From Zanthoxylum bungeanum (lineage: Eukaryota; Streptophyta; Magnoliopsida; Sapindales; Rutaceae): a stretch of 64,000 bases of DNA. A program made the position numbers and the translations under genes. This document shows positions 24,643-34,364 of this stretch, in pieces (position 1 is the first letter of the stretch; each line of letters opens with the position of its first letter). A model generated the notes under the pieces. It was not told the origin of the DNA. It saw only the letters and a program-made list of their open reading frames with translations, and ran no database searches. The stretch is taken from the NCBI GenBank assembly GCA_019454045.1, contig SKCR01007781.1, positions 1 to 64,000 of the forward strand, written 5' to 3'.

Positions 24643-25155
24643 TTATACCCTCAGTTGAGCTGATTTAGCTGGTGGAAAGAATCTTTCAATAAATTTTATG
24701 GCCATATCCTGCCATGTCATGATACTCCCCGTCTGTATTGATTGAAGCCAATCCCACGCTTTATCCCGTAAAGAGAATGAGAATAAGTGTATCCTTATGG
24801 CTTCTTTACTAACGGAATTCATCATTATGGTATCTGCGATCTCCAGGAACATCCTTAAGTGCAAGTTGGGATCTTCTACAGCTGAACCCCAAAACTGATT
24901 CCTTTGTACCATGTTGATCAATGCAGGTTTTAACTCAAAATTATTGGCGTTGATTGGTTGATGGGCAATCCCAGAATAGATATCATCAATGACCGGTTTG
25001 AAGTGATCTCTGATTTCCACCTGGCGTGGGTTGTTCTCTATGTTTTCAGCTGCCATTGCTTCTTTTTTAAATTTCTTTTCTTTTCTTAGTCTCCTCGCAG
25101 TTCTTTCTATTTCAGGATCAAACAGGAGCGAGTCGAGACTTGTGAATTTTCGCAT
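24643..25155 (-). CDS. Athila-type Gag, N-terminal and retrotrans_gag region (partial)
   Basis: A 170-codon open frame for the Gag structural protein that would form the virus-like particle. The central part has FELKPALINMVQRNQFWGS and EDPNLHLRMFLEIADT (about residues 73-110), then IRIHLFSFSLRDKAWDWL, GSIMTWQDMAIKFIERFFPP and AKSAQLR, the typical retrotrans_gag order in Athila-like elements. The N-terminus (MRKFTSLDSLLFDPEIERTA, then a Lys/Glu/Arg-rich stretch) is also usual there. The frame ends at residue 170 and the rest lies in other frames downstream, so the product is truncated. No pol follows. Confidence 0.85.
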   Translation of the reverse strand: MRKFTSLDSLLFDPEIERTARRLRKEKKFKKEAMAAENIENNPRQVEIRDHFKPVIDDIYSGIAHQPINANNFELKPALINMVQRNQFWGSAVEDPNLHLRMFLEIADTIMMNSVSKEAIRIHLFSFSLRDKAWDWLQSIQTGSIMTWQDMAIKFIERFFPPAKSAQLRV

Positions 25156-25315
25156 TCACTGAAGCACCAAAAGAAAAAGAAAAGAAAAAAAATCAATAAA
25201 CAAAAATAAACTAAAAATTAAAATTAATAATACAAGAATAAAATAAAAGATAAAACTCTAAATTAAAGCTAATATTACTTGGTAGTAGTATTAATGTGAA
25301 TTAAACAAACAATCC

Positions 25316-25336
25316 TCGGCAACGGAGCTAAAAACT
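25316..25336 (-). promoter_or_regulatory. Primer binding site of the gag-only element
   Basis: On the minus strand, just after the 5' LTR, the sequence is AGTTTTTAGCTCCGTTGCCG then AGG. It resembles the TGGCGCCGTTGCCGGGG primer site of Athila-like elements with a few substitutions. Confidence 0.6.
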
Positions 25337-26756
25337 TGTTGTGATATTTTTATATCGTACCGCAAGTGTACGGTGTCAAGTTTTAGTATAAATGAGTTTA
25401 GAGTGTCGAACCTACAGGGATTGCGTTAACTCGCACTAAGTACTACAATTGATAATCCTAACTTTATTTAGACGACAAATAATAAAGATTTTTAATAAAT
25501 AAATAAAATATAAAAATAATTAGATATGAGGAACTAATACGATAGAGATTCTGGATCTTGATTTCACCTATCTGTCACCTATGTATTTGTTATGCCAATT
25601 AATCCTTCTTCAGTTATATTATTTATAAGTCAAGATTCCAAAAATATCCACTCCCTCTCTCGAGCATCAGTGGAAATATCATCAACTACAAACTTCGATA
25701 TCTCTATAAAAATCCAATAGTTAACAACTCATTACGCTTTGTGATTCAATATTAACGACTTCAAAGGACTACAGATTCTCTCGAACTCTATAAAATCCTA
25801 GGTCATATTCTTTAGATCTATTCAAAATCCCCTCTCTCGAGTGATAGATTCTAAACATTCATCATCTTCAATTGTGGCCAACAATCAAGAAGCATTAAAC
25901 TCAAAAGAATATAAATAAATTAATAAAACTTCATTCAAAATTGATAAACAAAATACAAGGTTAGAGCATCGATTACATCATTCTCCAGAATTAAGGAGTT
26001 CAGTTCATGACAATAGATAAAAAAACAATAATAACAAGTCATGAATCTAATGGAAATCATTAGAGTTCTAAGAAAAAAATAAGAAGATAAACCCGAATTG
26101 AATCTCTTCCTCCTCGGACGTCACCGCCTTAATCTCCTCTTATTGCTCTTCAATCTTCCTCCTTGGATCTCTAAATATATGTGTTTCTATGTTTTGTGCA
26201 GTGTATTAGCCTACCTTTTAATTCTGGACGAACTGTTATATTTATAGTAAAGGCTGGGAGTCATTGGGTATCATTAGGGATCTTAAAAACCCTAATAATT
26301 TAAATCCTGAAATGCGTGTGCAGCTCTTATAAGTGGCACATGGGCGCCAAATCTTCGGGAAATTATATAGATAGTACTGAGGTTGAGGCGCCCTGGCGCC
26401 TTCTTATTAATTCAACTAGCGCCATAGCGCCTTTAATCAATGTTCAAGTGGTGCCATGGCGCCATTGAATTGCTTCGATGGCGCCTTGGCGCCATCTTTA
26501 TGATAATAATGGGCGCCATGGCGCCCATTTCTCTGTAATTTGTATGTAAGTTTGGCGCCATGGCGCCTATGTTCCCGTGCTCGGTCTTGTATTCCTGAAA
26601 GTTCCCAAAACACGTGCAATTGTTCCCAGATCCATGTATTAATGCTCCTACAAATAAAACATGAAACAAACTATAAATGACATTTAAATATCTCGAAATA
26701 TAACAAAACAGTAAGCTAAAAATGCCGTAATAAGTGGGTATAAACCACACTTATCA
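25337..26756 (-). repeat. 5' LTR of the gag-only element
   Basis: 1420 bases with TG/CA ends in element sense. On the minus strand a TATA box (CTATAAATATA) lies at about 26236-26247, and the GGCGCC palindrome array (26386-26572) lies about 140-330 bases upstream of it, a U3 position. One module has decayed to GGTGCC. Confidence 0.88.
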
Positions 26757-27494
26757 GGAAGCATGGATAATGGATGTATGCATATATGATGTTGAAAGAA
26801 AACTTATAAGGAGTTAGTAAGCAATATTTTGGTTATTTGATAATCAATTTGTCATTCTAGAGTTGTTAGGCCCTCATTGATGACCTAGAATTGTTCTAGA
26901 GTTATTTCAAAGTAGTGAGATTTGTTTGGTGTTGTGAAGATTGAATTAAAGTACTAAATTTGTTTAATTTTGGCTAATTTATTAATTGGACTAATTTTTG
27001 AAATTATGGTTATTAACCTTTTCCAAATTTGGGGATTTTCATATATGTGTTGTGTAATGATGTATATATGATCTATATTAAATTTGGTGATGATTGGATT
27101 TCATCTTGACTTGTTTTGAACAAGATTGGACCAAATTACAAACCTGGAAAATTCAGGGACCTCTCGGCAATTTGAAGTTTTTTGTGGTTTTGTGTTGCAA
27201 TTTATATTTCGATGTATTATACATGTATAAATCATTTTGGGATTGATTTGGAATCACTTAAAATTGTATTTGACAATTTGAGGACCAAAATGAACAAAAT
27301 GCAAACTTTGAGAGGTCATTAGGCAATTATGAAGAAATATGATTTCTTGGGTAAAAATTCAATTTTTAAGTATTGATTAATTAGAAAAAAACAAGTTTAT
27401 TTTAATTTTCCAAGAAAAATTATTGAAATCGGAAAATTTGATTTTCCGCGTTCCGCTGCGTTTATCCGTATTTGCCCCTAAAATCCCAACAAAA

Positions 27495-27506
27495 TTGAAT
27501 TAGAGT
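27495..27506 (+). promoter_or_regulatory. Decayed primer binding site of element B
   Basis: TTGAATTAGAGT lies just inside the 5' LTR and matches 8 of 12 bases of TGGTATCAGAGC, the initiator-Met tRNA site used by Angela/BARE elements. Following bases (GAGTCTGATTC) also look leader-like. The decay fits an old element. Confidence 0.45.
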
Positions 27507-27713
27507 GAGTCTGATTCTAAACACTCGATATGATTATGCCTTTAAATCTAATTTTTAATCTAATCTTTACTTTATGCATGTATGTGTTTATTTAATTTGA
27601 TTAAATAAAGTAAAAGCATCTTTTTGCGGAAAATTCCTATTTATAAATAAGGTTTTATATTTAATATGTATTTTATGCATGTTACTTGGTCCGTCTTGTC
27701 AATACCGCTTATG

Positions 27714-28054
27714 GATAAATAAACTACGACTATATCTGAGAACGCGCCAAAGCTGTGAGGATATAGCCGGTAGGAATTTATCTATACCGTATATATCTTG
27801 ATATTAGGTAAATTCAAGTGAAAGCGGAATCCTAAACGTGCCAAAGCTGTCAAGGTTAAGCAAGTTTCTTGAATTTATCATTGACAAGTTTAACCTTGGT
27901 ATGCCTCATTGTGAACGTGCTAAAGTTGTCACAACAAGAAACGACGAGGACCGAAATCCCAGAAGTCAATGTTGAATGATCGACAATGAGTTGTCTACTT
28001 AATGAATATACGTATGTGAGAACGTGCCAAAGCTATGAGCTGAAATACATTCAT
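27714..28054 (+). ncRNA. Leader with four hairpins around a conserved 16-base core
   Basis: The core AACGYGCYAAAGYTGT (T to A at the 15th base in the fourth copy) occurs at about 27740, 27835, 27914 and 28021. Each copy sits between its own inverted arms: CTATATC (27730) with GATATAG (27760), inside GATAAAT/ATTTATC; AAATTCAAG (27810) with CTTGAATTT (27868); TTGTG (27909) with CACAA (27930), where the loop is exactly the core; and ATGAAT (28002) with ATTCAT (28049). The position just after the primer site suggests a structured leader RNA, for example packaging or dimerisation. Function is inferred only. Confidence 0.55.
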
Positions 28055-28548
28055 GGGGTCCACCTTTCACTATTATGTTTGATTTTATTATCGCATATTT
28101 TGTATTCTGTCTGGGGATTATAGTTTTGCATGAAATAGTGGGAGAGACATTTTTAGATTAAAAATACATTATCTATTTAAAGCTTTATGATTTATTAAAT
28201 TGGACATGCGTGTCCAACCTTATCACCTCCATACTCTTTATATTCTATTCTCACATATTCCCCTCAGTGTAAATGAGGTTTCTTTAAAAGTGTAGGGTAA
28301 TGGGTAGAAGCAAATACTTGTGCTAGCGGGATAGAGAAAGTGAGAGATTTGATCTAGGATCAATGTGTAAAGTATCCATCTGCAATCATTATTATTTATT
28401 TATACGTGCTTTATTATGTGTTTAGAATGCATGTTTAAGGGTGTATGATGATGAGACCTTAACAAAGATAATAAATTGGTTGCCAATTTGCACGCGAAAA
28501 ACCCTCACAAAATATTAAGCGTTTTTTCTTCCATTGAGTGATTCTTAC

Positions 28549-28893
28549 TCAAGAATCAAGACTGGCATTGGCTTGTTGGCCAAAGTCAAGGCCTTTGTCC
28601 GTCGAGGATGTGTTTGAATCATGAGAGCTTTGTTCCATATTGGTGTCTTGTCCAAGTTGTGTTTTATTGGCCAAAGCCAAGACCACTTCTTGTCCATCGA
28701 CATTGATTACGAAGCTTTCCATGGTCAATGGGTCGCGCTTAACTGGGATCACTATGTTTGTTGTGCCAAAGCCAAGGCTTAGTTGATTCAGATGAAAAAA
28801 GTTAGGTATTATATTGGATATATTAACATATATAAGATATATGTTTCGGACTTGGATGTCCCCTACTGGATCTAGGAATTGGATTGGATCCAA
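28549..28893 (-). CDS. Antisense ORF conserved in family A interiors (unknown protein)
   Basis: A 114-codon minus-strand frame, opposite to the element sense. It reads LSLGFGTTN, VIPVKRDPLTMES, FVINVDGQEVVLALANK, QLGQDTNMEQSS, NTSSTDKGLDFG. A second copy at 36981-37265 keeps about 65 aligned residues; two others (5352-5534 and about 62760-63000) are frameshifted. Sequence inside the ORF repeats a GGCCAAAGTCAAG-type motif (TTGGCCAAC on the other strand), seen as LDFGQ and LALANK. I do not recognise the family. It could be a captured host fragment or a non-coding block with few stops; the plus strand is also fairly open. Confidence 0.4.
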   Translation of the reverse strand: MDPIQFLDPVGDIQVRNIYLIYVNISNIIPNFFHLNQLSLGFGTTNIVIPVKRDPLTMESFVINVDGQEVVLALANKTQLGQDTNMEQSSHDSNTSSTDKGLDFGQQANASLDS

Positions 28894-29109
28894 TTGATCT
28901 TAGAGATCTACCTAGTTAATTATCATACAATTTGTTGGCCAAAGTCAAGATTGTTTGATATTTAACGGGATCCTAGCCCACTAGGAAACACGGTTTCCCG
29001 AGTACTCGACAGAGGGTTAGAGGCTCGTCGAAAAATAGTGGGAGGCAAGAATTGAATTTGCAATATTCGTTTAATTACTTGCCATACGCGCTCAATTCAA
29101 ATATCATTT

Positions 29110-29340
29110 GTCAAATAAATTAAATGTTAGTTGGACTAATATTTAAATAATTGTTTTAATTAACAGTTGGACTGTATTCAAACTATTCATTATATTTGAT
29201 TATATAATTGGATTATAATAATCAATATATTTGATTTAATTAATTATAGTTGATTAAATAGTTGGTCTATAATAATCATTATAATAAATAGTACCTAAAT
29301 CGTTGATTAAATAGTTGGACTATTAGAATCAAGATAAATT
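29110..29340 (+). repeat. AT-rich palindrome array in element B interior
   Basis: TTAGT/TGG/ACTAA, ACAGT/TGG/ACTGT, TATAAT/TGG/ATTATA and AATAGT/TGG/ACTATT in series, as at 5880-6170 and 37555-37830. Confidence 0.72.
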
Positions 29341-29870
29341 GAAAGATTGACATTTAAAACATAATCCTAGGGAAAATGTATTTAAATGGATTAATTTTCA
29401 AATTGGGAATAAAATTTCAGGATGGTCCTGGAAAATAATAAGTTACTTTATTTGATAAAATAACATATTAAGCCTAAGCCCGAAGTTAAGCAAATAGTAG
29501 AGCATAATCTTTGAAAGATTTATGTGATGATAACTTTAGTGCTTAATCCATTAAGCTTGTCGCAGTAGACTCCTTAATTTCTTTGTCAGAACTAAGGGTT
29601 AAATCCTTAAAGTATGATAAAGAAATTGAAGGATTTTCATAGATCTATAATTAGATCTTAGAAGTACTATAATTGCAATACTAACTCTTGGAGAGTTAAT
29701 GACTATTCTCAATGAGACAAAGTCAAAGTTTGCAATAGGCAAGTAGCACAAGGCGTACCTTATTTCGATATTCTAGAAGGCCAAGGCTTGGCCGAAGGCT
29801 TCTGGACTGTGAAAAGGGCAAATGCAGATTCATTATAGTCTTCTGGGAAGATAAATGACATATCCCAAAA

Positions 29871-29916
29871 TGTCTGCCTAAATTGTGGCAAACGGGATCG
29901 CGGAAGCGTGACTGCC
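29871..29916 (+). pseudogene. Gag CCHC zinc-knuckle relic
   Basis: From 29875 the codons read CLNCGKR; after a frameshift the text continues KRDCHLDKA. Together these fit the C-x2-C-GK...KRDC nucleic-acid-binding knuckle of copia Gag, with the His-containing middle lost. In A4 most of it is deleted (about 38290-38320). It shows that this interior once coded for Gag. Confidence 0.6.
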
Positions 29917-30965
29917 ATTTGGACAAAGCAGACATGAAGGAACAGAAGACATGGCAAGGCTCTGACTTCAAATATGTTTGTCAAGATTATTTTCACTACT
30001 AGTATTGAAATTGGATTTTAAATACTTAGTGTGGTACATAAATAAATACTGATGTTCAGAATCTGCTATGAGCAAGATACTGACTTCAGTTGAGATTAAT
30101 CTGCGGATTGAAAATGGGACGAAAGTCGCTGTTTTAACCTCAGATACCTAAATTTAGGAACTATCTTCGAGTATGTAATTAAATTTAGAAACTGTTATAA
30201 TGTAACTAGTTTGACTAGAAACATTATCTCTATATCAGTATTTAACCCGCTGCGGGTGAACCTTTATATTCTAGAACACTAAAGTTTTGATTTTATAAAG
30301 ATGATATTGAGATAAACACATTAGATGTGAATAATAGAATTTATATTTTGAATATAAATAAATCTCAAACATATAACCTGACAAACAAATAGCTCAAACT
30401 GATTTGATCATAAGAAACTTAATGTGGCATTGTTGTCTGGGACACAATCAAACAAGATTCGTATATCCACACTTTTGAAGAGTGGGTACTATGACTGATT
30501 TTATTCAATTCAAATAAAGTCTACGAATCTAGTTTATTGGCCAAAGTGCCTGAAACACTATTTACTTGGTAAAAATGTAAGTGCCACCGATCTGTAAGCC
30601 CTAGTTCATAGTGAAGCAAGTGGGCCCATTTCTAGCTAGGCTAGAGGTGGATATGAATATTTCGTGACCTTTGCGGATGTGGCATCGCATTATGGTTATG
30701 TATCTCTTTTGAAACACAAATCGGAAACTTTTACAATTTCGACACAAAAATAGACAAACAGATCGGCTATAGTATTATACTGTCATGGTAAGACCGTAAT
30801 GGAAAATAATTAAGCAATGATTTTCTAATATACTTGAAAGAGTATAGTATTCTTTCAAAGAAGACTCCACCCGGAACACGTCATTTTGATTATGTGTTCG
30901 AACCGAGTAACCGAAATTTGTTGGACATGATAAGGTTAATCATGAGTCGCTCTAAGCTACCATTT

Positions 30966-31289
30966 CCTTTACCGATGATGTGTCACGGTACGGTTATGTT
31001 TATCTTATGAAACATAAATCAAAAACCTTTGAAAAGTTCAAAGAATTCCGAAACAAAGTAGAAAAACAAATTAGACAATATATTAAATGTCTTCCATCTA
31101 ATCGAGGCGGTGAATATATGAGTGGAGAGTTCACTGATTATTTATAAGAGAATGATATTCTCACTAAATAAACTCCTCCTAGTACTCCACAATATAATGG
31201 AGTGTTAAAGAGGAGAAATCAAACATTATTGGATATGGTCTGATCTATGTTGAGTTTTACAGATTTGCCCTATTACTTATTGGGTTATG
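30966..31289 (+). pseudogene. Copia integrase core, 5' part (element B, split by A4)
   Basis: One frame reads DDVSRYGYVYLMKHKSKTF, EKFKEFRNKVEKQI, LPSNRGGEYMSGEF, TPPSTPQYNGVLKRRNQTLL, DLPYYLLGY, with internal stops. This is the BARE/Angela-type integrase catalytic core. Two catalytic acids are replaced: the Asp of the usual SDRGGEY is Asn, and the Glu of NGVSERRN is Lys (NGVLKRRN), both explicable as G to A changes. The frame continues after the nested element at 45223 (TTATG duplication). Confidence 0.85.
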
Positions 31290-33570
31290 TGTTGGACAAT
31301 TATGACTCATAGCGTCACTATTTGTACAGATCATGGTGTTGTTGTACAAATTAACTACGTGACAAAGGAGATTGCTCTCTTATCATTTGTGATTAGATCA
31401 CCTTAGATGTATAAATGATGAGAGGTCCCTATGATTTGCTCCTGGACGGATAATGATATGAGACAGTATCAGTCCACATAGGATAAATCATTAAATATCC
31501 CTAGTCAGAGTATTATCGAGATTGGACATCGATAAAAACGTAAAAGACTAATATTGCGCTTGTGCGCGTTGTGAGGGCACAACGGCATAGTTCTCATATA
31601 TTTGGGTATTGGATACTCATGCAAGTGTAATAGGAGGTTGTGTTTCACCGATGGTACGGGAAACAGCTTCGCTCTGGATAGACCCCCTCGGAATCCCATT
31701 GGTAGTATGACTGTGTGTCTATGGGAGTCTGAAATCAGGGTAGGTGTATTTGGTCTTAACTTGAGACTTGCACCGCTAATACTTACGACAATCAATATAC
31801 TTTGGTTGAGGTCGTCCAGGGCTTTAACCGGTTCTGTGTACGCCAATACTAGGTATATTGAGAATCGTAGAGTATTGGGTGTGATGTCAAGACGGAAGTA
31901 TCACTCCAGTCATAGTGGAGATGATGTCACGTAGGATACGATATTAGTGCTCTTAAGTGCTGCGCGGCCATCGGGATATTATGACTAGGTCATGTATATC
32001 CGATTATAGAGACTAGTTACCAGACATCCGACATGTGCTTCGTACGGGGCAGACACAACTCCAGCCCCAGGCCTAGCACGTGACCATCCGATACTAGATC
32101 GATATGCACTATACGATGTATACTGCCTGATACAGATCCTTCATTCCTGTAAGGATATTTCCGGAGAATTGGGTAGGCATGGTGTTTTGCTAGAAGCCAA
32201 CCTTGTCTTGTGAATCGGTAAAACGTAGTACTTGGTACTTACCTGTTCAGATAGTCCGACGACCGTATTTACTGCCAACATATCCGGGGATCTCATGGGT
32301 CGCTTCCCAATGATTCACCGATGATGTATAACTCGCACTTTAATTAATCTGGGATTAATTCGATGAGAGAGAAAATTAATAGAGGATTAATTACGGAGAT
32401 ATTTTATCTGGGATAAAATATCGTCTAAAGAGAGAGAACGCGATTAATTTGGAATTAATCGGTAAAATAAATTTAATAGTTAAATTGGATTTTTCTATTT
32501 AATTTATTCGAATGGGCTAAAATTAATATATCAGATATATTAATATGAATTGGATTTCATTACGAAATTAAAGTCGGACTTTAATGCGAACGAACGAATC
32601 AATTTAGAATTAATTCATAAACGACATTCGTAATATATTTGCGAGGCATCGATATTTAATTAAATTAGATTTAATTATTTAACTGACCGGCGTAAAAACA
32701 GACGTATAACGCAAGCGCACGTATCGTTCAAGTAGTATAAAAATATCGATCCCACGAGGACTTAATTCCTACTGTTGTTATTAATTGTTGAATCTATTTA
32801 TTTACAAATATCTAATTAAAGGAAAATGGAATTGATTGCTTGATTGATTTGGTTGATTGAAGATTTGCTAAATAAATAAATAAAAAGATAAAAGAAAATA
32901 CTAAGGAAAATAAAAGACAAAAAGTTCTTAAGGTTGTGATTTCTTTTAATATCATTTAAAAGATGAAGTGATTATTTTATGTTTGTGTAATAAATCAGTT
33001 TACTAACCTGGAACACTAAATTATGTAAAAGCCTCTTCCGATGGTCAATTACAAATACCCAGTATAACCCTATTGAACCATATTCCTATGTCAATCACAT
33101 TACCTGGATTCATTAAGTTTAAGTTCCAATTATGGCTACCCCCGCCCTACAGGTATATTCCTATCCTGTAAGGAAATCTATTAAAGAGTTATCTATCCTC
33201 AAGGAAGATCGTGGGCTATTAAATCTAAGGCTGAAACCTAAAATCCCTATGTCTAGTTCATTTTAGATTTACCATATCAATCTTATTGGTGATCAGACAA
33301 TAAGAAGCATTAAGCTTAAGACTTAATAAGTAAACCTATAAATTACCCAAACTATAAAATAATCCCTTATAAACTAGTGATATTAAAAGTCATCACAACC
33401 CCTAGATAACTAACACATAACTAGGACTAATAAAAACATAAAAATAAAAGACATAAAATAAAAATACTGAAAAGTAAAATAAAATAAAATGTTAGGGTAA
33501 AAGGAATTATTCCTACTACTACTTATTTAGATATCTCCCATTAAAATAATATATAAACTTGTGATTATTA

Positions 33571-33675
33571 CCAGCCATAAAGGCGGAACCAAAATAACCG
33601 GCCATAAAGGCGGAACCAAAATAACCAGCCATAAAGGCGGAATCAAAATAACCAGCCATAAAGGTGGAATATAAG
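33571..33675 (-). repeat. 27-base tandem repeat, four units
   Basis: Units start at 33571, 33598, 33625 and 33652 (CCAGCCATAAAGGCGGAACC plus AAAATAA). The sister solo LTR has only two units (42011-42061). Confidence 0.9.
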
Positions 33676-34030
33676 TTTTATTACCAACCGACCAATCTGG
33701 CGGTGTCCTGATTAAGTCAAATTTAAATAGTAAATATATTATTTTTAAGGGAGATTAATCTAAATAGTAATAGTAAAAGAAATTAACTTTCACCTGAACA
33801 TAAGGAAATTATCTCATCATGGTGAATAGTAAAAACTGTAAAAAGTAAATAGTAAAAACTGTAAAAGAAAGTAAAAAGTAAAAATTAAATTACTATTATT
33901 ACAAAAAGTAATTAAAATTTATTTACAAAACTAAAAAAAATAAAAACTAAAGTCTTTTAGAGAGAGAAACTCTCTCTTTAGAAGGATTTGAAGAGAGAGG
34001 ATTGTACAACAATTTCTGAAATCTGGTGCT

Positions 34031-34364
34031 CTATTTATAGGCGCGGATGGTGGTTGGGCGTCGCGACGCGCAGAGAGCGTCGCGCCGCGCGCTACAGTGA
34101 CACGTGTCACTTGCTGGTTCATTGACTCAGGTATTATCCGATGACGTGGCACTGTTCATGACGTCATTGCTTACGTCATCATGATGTGAGATTGTCGGCA
34201 GCGCGTGATCATGACACGTGGCATGGGCGCATTTTAGCAAGGCCGTTGAGATGTTGACACGTGGCACGGCGCACGATAGCATAGATGATGATTGTCGGCA
34301 CCGTTGAGATGATGACACGTGGCAGCGCACGTTAGCAAGTCTTCTGTGACGGTGACACGTGGCA
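34031..34364 (-). promoter_or_regulatory. LTR promoter: TATA box with upstream G-box/ABRE-type array
   Basis: On the minus strand CTATAAATAG lies at 34031-34040. Upstream of it are GACACGTGTCAC (34099), a GACGTGGC (34143), a TGACGTCA (34159-34166), and GACACGTGGCA at 34213, 34256, 34314 and 34354. CACGTG and TGACGTCA cores are known plant bZIP sites. The sister LTR has the same layout in plus orientation (41319-41583, TATA at about 41647). GCGTCGCGACGC palindromes flank the array (34058-34070 and about 34468). Confidence 0.6.

Larger units (their letters stand above)
21044..26756 (-). mobile_element. Gag-only (TR-GAG-like) Athila-type Ty3/gypsy element
   Basis: A 5713-base element with perfect GGAAG target duplications (21039-21043 and 26757-26761). 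The uninterrupted target is visible in the other B LTR near 48934 (GGTTGGAAGCATGG). LTRs are 21044-22462 (1419 bases) and 25337-26756 (1420 bases). The interior codes only for gag; after it comes Athila-like non-coding 3' sequence, with no protease, RT, RNase H or integrase. It must have been mobilised in trans. The first about 265 LTR bases differ at roughly 11 positions by eye. Confidence 0.88.
19473..27491 (+). repeat. 5' LTR of outer element B, split by an Athila-type insertion
   Basis: Starts TGTTAAGGTTTGTGCTC and ends TCCCAACA. It is interrupted at 21044-26756; without that it is about 2.3 kb and aligns to 47300-49669. Contains the ACACGAAATTGGATTTCGTG palindrome (20274), the CGTTTAA/CGG/TTAAAC palindrome (about 20388) and a palindrome around TTTTGAT (about 20495). 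Confidence 0.82.
28188..30965 (+). mobile_element. Family-A-like internal block inside element B
   Basis: Starts at ATGATTTATTAAATTGGAC and is collinear with 4960-7445 of A2 and about 36620-39360 of A4. It contains the antisense ORF block, the conserved GGAAACACGG block, a palindrome array (29110-29340), a gag zinc-knuckle relic and a decayed integrase (about 30655-30965: GYV, TPP, RNLLDM-like). There is no LTR at either end, so it is not a simple nested insertion. It stops in family A integrase text and changes to a different, better preserved integrase. Confidence 0.75.

Noticed and set aside
33571..33675. Possible CRISPR-like repeat array
   Set aside because: The 27-base units are directly adjacent without spacers and lie in a plant LTR.
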